Assembly (NCBI GenBank): GCA_963735085.1
Contig: CAVTJP010000017.1
Span: 162,601-226,600 of the forward strand
Source of the DNA: DATJGR01 sp963735085
GTDB taxonomy: Bacteria > Pseudomonadota > Gammaproteobacteria > Pseudomonadales > Azotimanducaceae
Length of the DNA: 64,000 bases
Reading direction: 5' to 3'
Shown here: piece after piece, positions 25,202 to 34,284 of the stretch
Position numbering within the stretch: position 1 is the stretch's first letter
Layout of the letters: each line of letters starts with the position of its first letter
Made by a program: the position numbers and the translations under genes
The notes under the pieces: generated by a model
Databases searched by the model: none
What the model was told of the DNA's origin: nothing
Seen by the model: only the letters and a program-made list of their open reading frames with translations

Positions 25202-26175
25202 AAAGCGCCGGACGCCGCGGCGCGCGCGAGCGTGTCCGCCACGTCGATCACCCACGGTCCGTCGCGTTGGATCGTCAGTCGCGCGCGCTGCGCGGGCTTC
25301 AGCACACGTTCGCGTTCGCCGTCGAACGCGAGTACACCGGGACCCTCGATGCAGACGGCTTCATCGAACGCAACCTTGCGTGAATCGGCAACGCGCACCA
25401 GTGCGTACAGTCCGGGCGCGATGGGTGCGCGCACTGCGCAGTTGCCACGACCCAGCGTCAGCAACAATCCCGCGTCTTCGTGTTCCGCCAACGGCGCAAT
25501 CAGGCCGCCGATCGCGGTGATGCCGACTGCGGCGGGGTCCGCGCGCGTCAACAGCGCCAGCTTCAACATATCTGCCTCGAGCAGCGCGCGGGCGCCCACG
25601 AAGCGATCCTGCGTCAGCACCGCATCGATCAGCGCGAGGTCGTCGCTTTCGTCGTCGATCTGCACGCGGATCGTTTTGGCTTGCCGCGCGACATCTCGCA
25701 GTGCCACGGTGCCGCTGGCGATCAATCCCGCCGCTGCACCGGCGATGGTCGCTTCGACGAAGCGCGGAAACACGTTGTTCGTGCCGGTGGAGATTGGCAG
25801 CAGCGGAGCATCGCGCCAGCCCAACGTAAACGCGCGATTGGTGCCGTCGCCGCCCAACGTCAGCACCGCCGCACAACCGTTGGCCTTCAGCGCCTGCGCG
25901 CCGCGAATCGTACCCAGCGCGCTGGCAATCGGTGGGCTGTCGACGGCGTGATGGCAGACGTCCGCGCCGAACTCCTCCAGCGCCGCTTCGGCGATGCCAT
26001 GGCTGTCTGGAACGTACGCAAACGTGTTGGCGCGTGCACCCAACGCGCCAACGATGGCGCGCCGAACGATCGCGCGCTTTTCCTGGTTGTCGAACACCGA
26101 CGCCCGCGCCACCAGACGGCGCACGTCCTTGCCCGACGCGGGATTGACGACGATCCCGATGCAGCCGACCGCCAC
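25177..26175 (-). CDS. acoX: AcoX-like ATP-NAD kinase fold protein
   Basis: A 332-residue protein with the NAD-kinase/diacylglycerol-kinase fold: N-terminal GIVVNPASGKDVRRL, the GGDGTN motif at 108-113 and STGTNNVFP at 129-137. It fits the AcoX family, repeatedly found inside acetoin dehydrogenase operons but without an established role; AcoX was reported dispensable in classical acetoin systems. Here it lies between E1beta (37 bases upstream) and E2 (20 bases downstream), a position that strongly implies a function tied to the complex or its cofactor. Its C-terminus is encoded by an 11-base tandem repeat. Confidence 0.85.
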   Translation of the reverse strand: MAVGCIGIVVNPASGKDVRRLVARASVFDNQEKRAIVRRAIVGALGARANTFAYVPDSHGIAEAALEEFGADVCHHAVDSPPIASALGTIRGAQALKANGCAAVLTLGGDGTNRAFTLGWRDAPLLPISTGTNNVFPRFVEATIAGAAAGLIASGTVALRDVARQAKTIRVQIDDESDDLALIDAVLTQDRFVGARALLEADMLKLALLTRADPAAVGITAIGGLIAPLAEHEDAGLLLTLGRGNCAVRAPIAPGLYALVRVADSRKVAFDEAVCIEGPGVLAFDGERERVLKPAQRARLTIQRDGPWVIDVADTLARAAASGAFRTRLELD

Positions 26176-26212
26176 GGCTTAGTGACCTGTACCTGCCCCC
26201 TTTGAAGCCATG

Positions 26213-27247
26213 TCAGACGCCGATCAAACGGCGCGCTTCGGCGACGATCCGCTCCGCATTCGGCACGTAGACCTTCTCGAGCGCGGGGCTGAACGGCACC
26301 GGCGAAAATGGCGCAGCGACGCGGCCGATCGGTGCGTCGAGGTAGTCGAATGCGAGTTCCTGAATCTGCGCTGTGATTTCCGCACCGAAGCCGCCGAAGC
26401 GCACGGCTTCATGGACCACCAGCGCGCGATGCGTTTTCTTCACCGATTCGACCACGGTTTCCGAATCGAACGGCTGCACGCTGCGGGCGTCAATCACTTC
26501 GGCATCGATGCCGAGACCCTTGAGGGTTTCCGCGGCCTTCAATGCCTCGTGCAACATGCGCCCCAACGTCACGATCGTGTAATCGGTGCCGGGCCGCACC
26601 ACGTTGGCGGTGCCGATTGGTACTTCGTACGCGCCTTCCGGAACTTCGCCCATCAGTCCGAGTGACATCTTGTTCATCACGACGAACACCGGGTTATCGT
26701 CGCGCGCCGCGGCAATGATCATGCCTTTGACATCGCGCGGCGTCGCCGGCATCACCACCTTCAGACCAGGCAGGTGCGCAAGCCACGCCTCCAGGCTCTG
26801 CGAATGTTGCGCGGCCAGGTTCGCGCCGGCACCGGACATCGTCAGCACGGTGATCGGCAACGTCGCGTTGCCGCCGAACATGAAGCGCATCTTGGCCATC
26901 TGATTGGCCACTTCGTCCATGCACTCGCCGAGGAAATCCATGAACATGATGTCGACGATGGGCCGCAAGCCGGTTGCGGCGGCGCCGACACCCAGGCCGA
27001 TGATGCCCTTCTCGGAGATGGGCGTGTCGATGATCCGATCGCCGCCGAATTCGTCGAACAAGCCGCGGTAGTACCCGTACACGCTGCCGGCTTGGCCGAC
27101 GTCTTCGCCGGCGACGAATGCGGTGTCCTGTTCGAGCAACACTTCGCGCACACCTTCGGTGATCGCCGATACGTATGGCAGTTTGCGCGCTTCGGTGGCC
27201 GCCACCGATTGTGTTGATCGCGCCGATTTAGCTTGTGCTTGACCCAT
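26213..27247 (-). CDS. acoB: Acetoin/2-oxoacid dehydrogenase E1 component, beta subunit
   Basis: A 344-residue E1beta subunit (transketolase pyrimidine-binding and C-terminal domains). Characteristic segments are GVREVLLEQDTAFVAGEDVG, DTPISEKGIIGLGVGAA and HEAVRFGGFGAEI. With E1alpha it forms the alpha2beta2 thiamine-diphosphate enzyme that cleaves the substrate and transfers the acyl group to lipoyl-E2. ATG 27247 has AAGGA 8 bases upstream; the first ~25 residues are a Gln/Ala/Ser-rich extension. The 37-base gap to AcoX contains a GGGGGCAGGTACAGGTC-like stretch. Confidence 0.9.
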   Translation of the reverse strand: MGQAQAKSARSTQSVAATEARKLPYVSAITEGVREVLLEQDTAFVAGEDVGQAGSVYGYYRGLFDEFGGDRIIDTPISEKGIIGLGVGAAATGLRPIVDIMFMDFLGECMDEVANQMAKMRFMFGGNATLPITVLTMSGAGANLAAQHSQSLEAWLAHLPGLKVVMPATPRDVKGMIIAAARDDNPVFVVMNKMSLGLMGEVPEGAYEVPIGTANVVRPGTDYTIVTLGRMLHEALKAAETLKGLGIDAEVIDARSVQPFDSETVVESVKKTHRALVVHEAVRFGGFGAEITAQIQELAFDYLDAPIGRVAAPFSPVPFSPALEKVYVPNAERIVAEARRLIGV

Positions 27248-27257
27248 GTCGGATTCC

Positions 27258-28238
27258 TTAAGATGCGTTGGCGTAGACGTCGTCGAGCAGGCTCGCCGGG
27301 TCTGGAAACGGACTCTCCTCGGCAAAAGCAATACCGGCCTTCACCTGTTGTTGCACCTCTTCGTGCACGGCAGCCGCCTTCTTCGCACTCAGCACGCCGT
27401 GTTCGGAGAGGCGCGCCTCGAACAACGTAATGGGATCGCGCTTCTGCCACTGGAGCACCTCGTCGTCGGTGCGGTAGGTCAGGCCCATGCCGCGCACGCC
27501 GACGTGATCGTAGAAGCGATAGGTTTTACACTCGAGCAACGTCGGCCCCGCCCCTTTACGGGCCCGTTCAATGGCTTCGCCGGCCGCTTCGTATACTGCG
27601 ATTGCGTCCATCCCATCTACGACGACACCGGGCATACCATAGCCGGCCGCGCGGTCCGCAACATCGACGATGGCCTGGTGATTTGCCTGCGGCGTGTATT
27701 CGCCGTAGCCGTTGTTCTCACAGATGAACACTGCCGGCAGTTTATAGAGCGCGGCCATGTTCGCGGCCTCGTGAAACGAGCCTTCATTCGATGCGCCGTC
27801 GCCGAAAAATGCGACCGCGACGTGCTTGGTTTTGCGAAACTTCTGCGAGAACGCCGCCCCCATCGCAATCGTCAGACCGCCGCCGACGATGCCGTTGGCA
27901 CCGAGGATGCCGAGGTCCATATTGGAGATGTGCATGCTGCCGCCTTTGCCTTTGCAATAGCCGGTGGCGCGGCCATACAGCTCTGCAAACATGCGGTCGA
28001 ACTGGCCGCCTTTGGCAATCAGATGGCCATGACCGCGGTGGGTGCTGGTGATCTGATCGTTGTCAGTCAGATGCACCATGACGCCGGCGGCGACGGCCTC
28101 CTGGCCGACGTACAGGTGCAGCGCACCCGGAATCTTGCCGGCTTCCATCAGCTTACCGGCCTCTTCTTCGAAGGTGCGGATGCGGACCATGCGGCGATGA
28201 ATGTCGAGCAGAACTTTATTGCTGGGCTGTTTCGCCAA
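27258..28238 (-). CDS. acoA: Acetoin/2-oxoacid dehydrogenase E1 component, alpha subunit
   Basis: A 326-residue E1alpha subunit. The thiamine-diphosphate motif runs from GDGASNEG (146-153) to ENNGYGEYTP (about 174-183), and GKGGSMHISNMDLGILGANGI-type residues (97-117) are conserved. Its similarity to acetoin dehydrogenase alpha subunits and the neighbouring acoX gene favour an acetoin-like substrate, though pyruvate or branched 2-oxoacids cannot be excluded. The start is TTG 28238, with AGGAG on the minus strand about 8 bases upstream. First gene of the operon; no sigma-54 activator AcoR is adjacent. Confidence 0.88.
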   Translation of the reverse strand: MAKQPSNKVLLDIHRRMVRIRTFEEEAGKLMEAGKIPGALHLYVGQEAVAAGVMVHLTDNDQITSTHRGHGHLIAKGGQFDRMFAELYGRATGYCKGKGGSMHISNMDLGILGANGIVGGGLTIAMGAAFSQKFRKTKHVAVAFFGDGASNEGSFHEAANMAALYKLPAVFICENNGYGEYTPQANHQAIVDVADRAAGYGMPGVVVDGMDAIAVYEAAGEAIERARKGAGPTLLECKTYRFYDHVGVRGMGLTYRTDDEVLQWQKRDPITLFEARLSEHGVLSAKKAAAVHEEVQQQVKAGIAFAEESPFPDPASLLDDVYANAS

Positions 28239-28342
28239 AACCGTCTCTCCTGATTGTTTTGGTTCGGGCCCGCAATCTTATGCGGGTCGTTGGTCAGGCG
28301 CCACCGTTCGCGTTACGCTCAGACGCGATTGAACTGTACCGG

Positions 28343-29140
28343 ATGAGCGAGCGCAGCGTGAACAACGGCCGGACTACTGGACCCATTCAACCCATTCGGC
28401 CGGCGGCCAGCGTGATCCTCGCGCGCGATACCGGCTCCGGTTTCGAGATTCTGATGTTGCGGCGCACCGCGCGTGCCGCGTTCGCCGGCGGCATGTACGT
28501 GTTCCCGGGCGGGCGCGTCGACGGTGACGACCACCTGCACGTGTACGACGCAATACGGCGCGGCCCCGACGATGTGCAGGCGGCGGAACAGCGCGCGCTC
28601 GGCATGGAATGGCGCGGCTTCTGGATCGCCGGTATTCGCGAGAGCTTCGAGGAGGCGGGCGTGCTGCTCGCCTACGATCGTGATGGCACGCTGCTCGATC
28701 TGCACGAAGATGCCATTGGTCAGCGCTTCGATGCCTACCGCCACGCATTGCACGACGGAGCGGTTTCGCTGCACGAGATCTGCACGCGCGAACAGCTGAC
28801 CCTGGCGATCGACCGCATGCACTTCCTGAACCGCTGGATCACGCCGGAAGGCCGACCGCGGCGTTTCGATACCCGCTTCTTCATCGCCGAGGCGCCGGCC
28901 AAGCAACACGGCCGGCACGACGAATACGAAACTGTCGATTCGGAGTGGGTCAGCCCGGCCGATGCGCTGACGCGCAACGATCGCGGTGAATTCGGTCTGA
29001 TGTCGGTGACCCGCCGCCAACTCGAAACGATGGCAGACTTCGGTACCATGCGCGCGCTGCACGATCTGATGCAGACCGAGCGCGAGTTTCCAACGTATCG
29101 GCCGGTGCTGTCTGCGGCGCAGTTGGATAGCGAGGGTTGA
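28343..29140 (+). CDS. Nudix hydrolase, NUDT19-like
   Basis: A 265-residue Nudix protein. PIRPAASVILARD starts the fold. The Nudix box is split: FPGGRVD is separated from RESFEEAGVLL by about 45 residues (D/R-rich insertion) instead of the usual short spacing. That insertion is typical of the NUDT19/RP2p group, whose animal members hydrolyse CoA and acyl-CoAs to phosphopantetheine and 3',5'-ADP. It diverges from the CoA-consuming aco-like operon and precedes the carboxylase gene, which fits a CoA-turnover role; this remains inference. ATG 28343 chosen over upstream alternatives. Confidence 0.82.
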   Translation: MSERSVNNGRTTGPIQPIRPAASVILARDTGSGFEILMLRRTARAAFAGGMYVFPGGRVDGDDHLHVYDAIRRGPDDVQAAEQRALGMEWRGFWIAGIRESFEEAGVLLAYDRDGTLLDLHEDAIGQRFDAYRHALHDGAVSLHEICTREQLTLAIDRMHFLNRWITPEGRPRRFDTRFFIAEAPAKQHGRHDEYETVDSEWVSPADALTRNDRGEFGLMSVTRRQLETMADFGTMRALHDLMQTEREFPTYRPVLSAAQLDSEG

Positions 29141-29190
29141 CGGAGAAACGGCTACCCTACGATCGAAGCGCGGCGTCACCAAGCCCCCAT

Positions 29191-32100
29191 CTACCACGTG
29201 TCGACGCACGGCCGCTTCTTGCCGGTACGCGCAGCCGGCGGCGGTGAAGCCTTCAGACCGGCGAGTACCCAACGGCGTGACTCCATTGGATCGATGACGT
29301 CGTCGATCTCGAAATGCGAAGCGACGTTGACACCTTTGCCGCGCTCGTAGCTGCGCGCAACCATCTCTTCGTACGCCTTCGTGCGCTCGTCAGGGTCTTC
29401 GATCGCCGCCAGTTCGTTGCGGTAGCCGAGTTTTACTGCGCCTTCCAAACCCATGCCCCCGAACTCGCCCGTTGGCCATGACACCGCGAAGAACGGCGCC
29501 TTGAAGCTGCCGCCTGCCATCGCCTGCGCGCCGAGGCCGTACGATTTTCGCAGCACGATCGTGAAGAAAGGTACCGTGATGCTGGCGCCGGTGACGAACA
29601 TGCGCGATGCGTGGCGCACCAGCGCGGTCTTCTCGATTTCCGGGCCTACCATGATGCCGGGGCAATCGCACAGGAACAGCAGCGGGATATCGAATGCATC
29701 GCAGAGCTGCATGAAGCGCGCGGCCTTGTCGGCACCGGGGCTGTCGATCGCACCGGCCAGATGGCTCGGATTGTTTGCGATGACGCCGATCGGCCGGCCC
29801 TCGATACGAATGAACGCAGTGACGATGCCGATGCCGAACGCGCGTCGGATTTCGAGCATCGAATCCGTGTCGGCGAGCGTCTCGATGACGCGGCGCACGT
29901 CGTAGATCCGCAAGCGGTTCTCAGGGATCGCGGAACGCAGCAGGCGTTGATCGGCACAGGACCAGTCGCGGATCGCGCCCTGGAAGTAGCCCAGATATTG
30001 CTTCGCCACCGCGACTGCTTCGGCCTCGTCCTGCACCGGAATATCGACAACCCCGTTGGGTACCTGCACGTGCATCGGTCCCACGTCCTCGGGGCGGAAC
30101 ACGCCGAGGCCGCCGCCTTCGATCATCGCCGGGCCGCCGACGCCAATGTTGGATCCCTGTGTGGCAATCACCACGTCGCAGCAGCCGAGCAATACCGCAT
30201 TGCCGGCGAAGCAGCGCCCCGACGTGATGCCGATCAGCGGCACCAGGCCCGACAGTTCGCCGAAATACTGAAACGCCAGACAATCGAGGCCCGCGACGCC
30301 GAGCCCGTCGGTGTCGCCGGGACGACCGCCACCGCCTTCGGTGAAAAACACCACTGGCAGCCGCGAGTGCTCGGCGATCTCGAACAGCCGGTCCTTCTTG
30401 CGGTGGTTCTGCGCGCCTTGTGTGCCGGCCAGCACCGTGTAGTCGTACGACAACACAGCGCAGCGCGCTCGCGCTTCGTCGAACAGCGCGCCATTGACGC
30501 TACCGATGCCGGCGACCATGCCGTCGGCCGGTGTTTTTTCGATCAGATCGGCGATCGACCGACGCCGCCGTTGTGCCGCGACGACCAGCGGGCCGTATTC
30601 GATGAACGATCCGGCGTCGATGAGATCGTCGATGTTCTCGCGTGTGGTGCGCTGGTGCGTTTTTCGTCGCCGCGCGACCGCATCGGGGCGGCGCGCATCG
30701 AGACCGATCGCATGGCGATCGAGCGCCTCGGCAAGATCGGGACGGATCGCGTCCAGATCAATGGTTTCGGTACTCGCTTCGGTATCGTCGGTCGCGTCGT
30801 CTTCCGTCAATACCACGAGCAGCCGTCCCTCGAACACCGCATCGCCCGTCGACACCGCCAACGATTGCACGATGCCGCCCGATGGGGCATTGATCACGTG
30901 CTCCATCTTCATTGCTTCCATCACCAGCAACTGCTGGCCGCGCCGCACCGTGTCGCCTGCCGCGATGTCGATCACGATCACCGTGCCTTGCAGCGGCGCC
31001 CGCAACGCGATGCTGCCATCGGGCACCGTCGCATCATCGATCGGCGACTCGAGCACGGCCGGTTCGGACTTGCCGTGCGCGAGCACCGCAAGCGGATCGC
31101 GTGTGTCGACCCGCACGCCGGCCAGCGCTGCGGTTGCGCGCCCGTAGGTGCCGGGTAGCGCGCGTTGCGGCCACTCTGTGGCGGCGCGCGCAAGTGCTGC
31201 AACGTGACGTTCGACAAAGCGCGTCGATATGCGATTGGCGATGACGTCGGGGTGGGCGAGCAACGCGCGCAGGAATCCAATGTTGGTTGCGACACCTGCG
31301 ATGCTGAACTCGCGCAGCGCCCGGCGTGCCCGTGTCAGCACCTCTGTGAAATCGTTGGACGGGCTATGAACCACGACCTTGGCGAGCAACGAGTCATAGC
31401 TGCTGCTCGTCGTGTAGCCGGTGTAACCAAACGTGTCGACGCGCACGCCCGGTCCGCTCGGCGGCGCGAAGGCCGTCAAGGTGCCGCCGGCCGGCCGCGC
31501 GTCGCCGGCCTCGGTCATCGTTTCCATGTTCACGCGCGCCTGCAGTGCAAAGCCGCGCGGCGCCGGCACCTCTTCGCGCGTGAGGTGAAGATCGGCGAGC
31601 ATCGCGCCCCCAGCGATTCGGATCTGGGTCTTGACGAGATCGACACCGGTGGTTTCTTCAGTGACCGTGTGTTCGACCTGCAAGCGCGGGTTCGCCTCGA
31701 TGAACGCCACGCGCGGAGCGTGGCCGGCCGCATCGGCGACGAGAAACTCCAGCGTGCCGAGATTGCGGTAGTGCGCGGCGTCGGCAATCCGCAGCGCGGC
31801 GTCGATGATGGACGCACGTAGTGCATCCGTCAGCGAAGGACTCGGTGCCACCTCGATCAGCTTCTGATGGCGCCGCTGCAACGTGCACTCGCGCTCCCAT
31901 AGATGGCTCACCTGTACGCTGTCGCCGATGATCTGCACCTCGACGTGGCGGGCATCGTCGAGCAGTTCCTCCGCATATAGCCGTGCGTCGCCGAATGCGG
32001 CCTGCGCCTCCGATGCGCAGCGCGCGAACGCGTCATCTAGATCGCCGGCGGAGCTAACGACGCGCATGCCACGACCGCCGCCGCCGCCGACCGCCTTGAT

Positions 32101-32568
32101 GACCATTGCGCTGCCTTCCAGCGATGCAAAAAAGTCGCGCGCCGCGGCGATGTCGATCGCGACCGGCGTTCCAATCGGAACCGCAACGCCACATTGGCTG
32201 GCGAATTCGCGCGCACGCAGTTTGTCGCCGAACAGATCGAGGGTCGCGGCGGTGGGGCCGATGAACGTGATGCCGGCCTGTTCGAGTGCAGTTGCGAAGC
32301 GCGGGTTTTCGGCGAGGAATCCGTAGCCGGGATGCACCGCGTCGCAGTCGCGTTCGCGCGCGGCCGCGACCAGCGCGTCGATATCGAGATACGCTGCGAC
32401 CCCACGTCCGGCGAGTGCGATGGCATCATCGGCACGTGTCACATGCAGACAGCGCGAATCGTCGGCCGCATATACCGCGGTGGATTCGATGCCGAGTTCT
32501 TCGGCGGCACGGATGATGCGAATGGCGACTTCGCCGCGATTGGCGACGAGGATGCGGCGTATGGCCAT
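29191..32568 (-). CDS. Single-chain biotin-dependent acyl-CoA carboxylase (BC-BCCP-CT)
   Basis: A 1125-residue enzyme carrying all carboxylase functions in one polypeptide. Biotin carboxylase covers about 1-450 (KAVGGGGGRGMR at 159-169, EANPRLQVEHTVTE at 291-304). The biotin carrier domain has EAMKME with biotinylated Lys554. The carboxyltransferase domain covers about 600-1125 (GGGGRPGDTDG, DCPGIMVGPEIE, GGSFKAPFFAVSWPTGEFGGMG). This layout matches long-chain acyl-CoA carboxylases (LCC) and related single-subunit carboxylases that form homohexamers. The substrate could be acetyl-, propionyl- or longer acyl-CoA. ATG 32568 precedes the conserved IRRILVANRGE. It stands alone with its own promoter region. 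Confidence 0.9.
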   Translation of the reverse strand: MAIRRILVANRGEVAIRIIRAAEELGIESTAVYAADDSRCLHVTRADDAIALAGRGVAAYLDIDALVAAARERDCDAVHPGYGFLAENPRFATALEQAGITFIGPTAATLDLFGDKLRAREFASQCGVAVPIGTPVAIDIAAARDFFASLEGSAMVIKAVGGGGGRGMRVVSSAGDLDDAFARCASEAQAAFGDARLYAEELLDDARHVEVQIIGDSVQVSHLWERECTLQRRHQKLIEVAPSPSLTDALRASIIDAALRIADAAHYRNLGTLEFLVADAAGHAPRVAFIEANPRLQVEHTVTEETTGVDLVKTQIRIAGGAMLADLHLTREEVPAPRGFALQARVNMETMTEAGDARPAGGTLTAFAPPSGPGVRVDTFGYTGYTTSSSYDSLLAKVVVHSPSNDFTEVLTRARRALREFSIAGVATNIGFLRALLAHPDVIANRISTRFVERHVAALARAATEWPQRALPGTYGRATAALAGVRVDTRDPLAVLAHGKSEPAVLESPIDDATVPDGSIALRAPLQGTVIVIDIAAGDTVRRGQQLLVMEAMKMEHVINAPSGGIVQSLAVSTGDAVFEGRLLVVLTEDDATDDTEASTETIDLDAIRPDLAEALDRHAIGLDARRPDAVARRRKTHQRTTRENIDDLIDAGSFIEYGPLVVAAQRRRRSIADLIEKTPADGMVAGIGSVNGALFDEARARCAVLSYDYTVLAGTQGAQNHRKKDRLFEIAEHSRLPVVFFTEGGGGRPGDTDGLGVAGLDCLAFQYFGELSGLVPLIGITSGRCFAGNAVLLGCCDVVIATQGSNIGVGGPAMIEGGGLGVFRPEDVGPMHVQVPNGVVDIPVQDEAEAVAVAKQYLGYFQGAIRDWSCADQRLLRSAIPENRLRIYDVRRVIETLADTDSMLEIRRAFGIGIVTAFIRIEGRPIGVIANNPSHLAGAIDSPGADKAARFMQLCDAFDIPLLFLCDCPGIMVGPEIEKTALVRHASRMFVTGASITVPFFTIVLRKSYGLGAQAMAGGSFKAPFFAVSWPTGEFGGMGLEGAVKLGYRNELAAIEDPDERTKAYEEMVARSYERGKGVNVASHFEIDDVIDPMESRRWVLAGLKASPPPAARTGKKRPCVDTW

Positions 32569-32720
32569 AGTTGGACGACTCTCTGAACAGGTTGGTGCGC
32601 GAGAAATATACAGGATTACCGCCGCGGCCCGATGGCGTCGGTTCGCTCGATACCTCGGACCGGGTGCGATTGTCACTCGGTCGTCGTGCGTCGGCGCCGT
32701 ACGCGGTTACGATCACGCGC

Positions 32721-33179
32721 ATGAGGTTTGATTATCGACGCGACCCGAGATGGCTGTCTCTTCTGCTGCTCGTTAGCGTGGGATGTGCAACGCACGCGCC
32801 GGCGCCGTCACCGTACGGAGCCCGCGCGGCCGCGGTGGCGAAGACGATGGTGGGTGTCAAATACCGCTATGGCGGCAGCACGCCGAAGGGTTTCGATTGC
32901 AGTGGGCTGGTGTACTACGCGTATCGGCGCGCCGGATTAACGGTTCCGCGCACGGCTGCCGCACAGATGCGCGCCGCGCAATCGATCGATCTGTCGCAGG
33001 CCGAGCCGGGTGATCTGTTGTTCTTTCACACCAGCTGGAATCGCCGCCATGTCGGCATCTATCTCGGCGGCCGCCGCTTCGTGCACGCTCCATCGAAAAG
33101 CAAAACCGTGACGATCGGGTCGCTCGACGACGGTTACTTTCTGCCTCGGCTGACGGGTGTGGGGCGCTTCGGCGGCTGA
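32721..33179 (+). CDS. NlpC/P60 family peptidoglycan endopeptidase, lipoprotein
   Basis: A 152-residue cell-wall hydrolase. A hydrophobic leader ends at VSVGC, a probable lipobox. The catalytic Cys lies in GFDCSGLVYYAY, the His in RRHVGIYLGG, and HAPS supplies the third polar residue. NlpC/P60 enzymes cut peptide stems of peptidoglycan, typically D-Glu to meso-diaminopimelate bonds. PRTAAAQMRAAQ and EPGDLLFF are conserved. ATG 32721 begins the signal peptide; an earlier in-frame ATG at 32571 would add 50 unrelated residues. Periplasmic, outer-membrane anchored. Confidence 0.88.
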   Translation: MRFDYRRDPRWLSLLLLVSVGCATHAPAPSPYGARAAAVAKTMVGVKYRYGGSTPKGFDCSGLVYYAYRRAGLTVPRTAAAQMRAAQSIDLSQAEPGDLLFFHTSWNRRHVGIYLGGRRFVHAPSKSKTVTIGSLDDGYFLPRLTGVGRFGG

Positions 33180-33196
33180 TCCGGGTGCGAGCCGAA

Positions 33197-33877
33197 TCAG
33201 GTCGCTTCGCCAGCCACCATCCAGGAATAGCCGTCTTCGAGCACCGGCTTGTTGCCGTGGTTGACCATCAGCACGCGCGGATCGCAGTAGCGCAGATAAA
33301 GCGCAACCCGTGCCGCGTCGGTGTGGTTCGGCAGCGAACGATGTAGCAGCAGGCCGTTGAACAGCACCGCGTCACCGGCGCTCATTGGCAGCGCGGTGCC
33401 GGGTTCGTCGATGGCAACGCCGCGCAAGCCAGCGATTTGAACGTGCGGTCGCAGACCGCTGCGATGCGAACCGGGTAGCACCCATAGGCATCCATTGTCC
33501 GGCGTGCAATCGTCCAGCGCGATCCAAACGGTCAGATCGAGCGGCGGCTCGAGGTGGCCGTAGCCGCTGTCCTGGTGCCACGGGACATCGGTGCGTGCGC
33601 GGGTGCGCGCGAGCGAATCAGGATGTTTGACGATGTATTGCTGATGCGTGAAGCAGACGTTGGGACCCAACAGTTCGATCGCCAGCGCGATCTGCGGACC
33701 GCGCGTGACGAATTCCCGCAGCAGCGCGGAACGATGAACCAGCTGGGCGTCGACGGCGAGGCCATGACGGGCAGCGAAACGAAATGCTTCTGCGCGCAAC
33801 CGTGCGCAGCTGTTGGCGTCCAGCAGCCCCGGTACGGGCAGATATCCGTCCGCGACATACCGACCGTGATCGATCAC
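33197..33877 (-). CDS. Phytanoyl-CoA dioxygenase (PhyH) family protein
   Basis: A 226-residue Fe(II)/2-oxoglutarate oxygenase. VPWHQDSGYGHL carries the HxD metal ligands and LLLHRSLPNHT the distal His, with Arg nearby for 2-oxoglutarate. LWVLPGSHRSG is the typical PhyH segment. PhyH relatives hydroxylate acyl-CoAs, ectoine, phosphonates and many other small molecules, so the substrate is open. It ends 17 bases from the convergent NlpC/P60 gene, and the glycine-zipper gene lies 8 bases upstream on the same strand. Confidence 0.87.
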   Translation of the reverse strand: MIDHGRYVADGYLPVPGLLDANSCARLRAEAFRFAARHGLAVDAQLVHRSALLREFVTRGPQIALAIELLGPNVCFTHQQYIVKHPDSLARTRARTDVPWHQDSGYGHLEPPLDLTVWIALDDCTPDNGCLWVLPGSHRSGLRPHVQIAGLRGVAIDEPGTALPMSAGDAVLFNGLLLHRSLPNHTDAARVALYLRYCDPRVLMVNHGNKPVLEDGYSWMVAGEAT

Positions 33878-33885
33878 GGTCGCGA

Positions 33886-34254
33886 TCAGTTCAGCACCGA
33901 ATAGCCGCGATGCCGGAGGCAGTTCGCGACCACCTGGTGCCGTTCCTGAACGGTCCGCTCGACACCGCGCGCGCCACCGCCGACCGCACCGGCGCCGGCA
34001 CCGCGGGCCGCGCCTTCGGCACCGCCGAAGATCGCTCCGATCGCGCCGCCGACCACCGCGCCGCCGGCTGCATTACCGCCGACCTTGCCGGCGGTATCGA
34101 CCTGGTCCGCGTACGCTGTGCATTCATTGAGGTCGCGCTGGTATTGCGCTGGATCGACACCTTTCATATCGACGATGACGCCGCCCGGCGGGCTGTCGTG
34201 GCTGGCGCACGCGGTCAACGCGGCCGCGAGGATCAATATGAAGCGCTTGCGCAT
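33886..34254 (-). CDS. Glycine-zipper lipoprotein
   Basis: A 122-residue lipoprotein with lipobox LTAC (about residues 13-16). The mature region contains a glycine zipper, GGNAAGGAVVGGAIGAIFGG, followed by another Gly/Ala-rich stretch, so it probably inserts into or oligomerises in the outer membrane. The C-terminal tail ends CLRHRGYSVLN. Function unknown; similar proteins are common in proteobacterial envelopes. Located 8 bases upstream of the PhyH gene, so the two may be co-transcribed. Confidence 0.8.
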   Translation of the reverse strand: MRKRFILILAAALTACASHDSPPGGVIVDMKGVDPAQYQRDLNECTAYADQVDTAGKVGGNAAGGAVVGGAIGAIFGGAEGAARGAGAGAVGGGARGVERTVQERHQVVANCLRHRGYSVLN

Positions 34255-34284
34255 CGGGTCGGCTCCCTTATCGCTAATGCATCG

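Noticed and set aside
26182..26205. GGGGGCAGGTACAGGTC-like sequence between acoB and acoX, considered a half copy of the palindrome family
   Set aside because: It has no matching second arm and lacks the TCAGA core, so it is only superficially similar.
29611..31158. Long plus-strand open frame antisense to the carboxylase
   Set aside because: Composition is His/Arg/Ala-rich and repeats no known domain; it mirrors the carboxyltransferase coding sequence.
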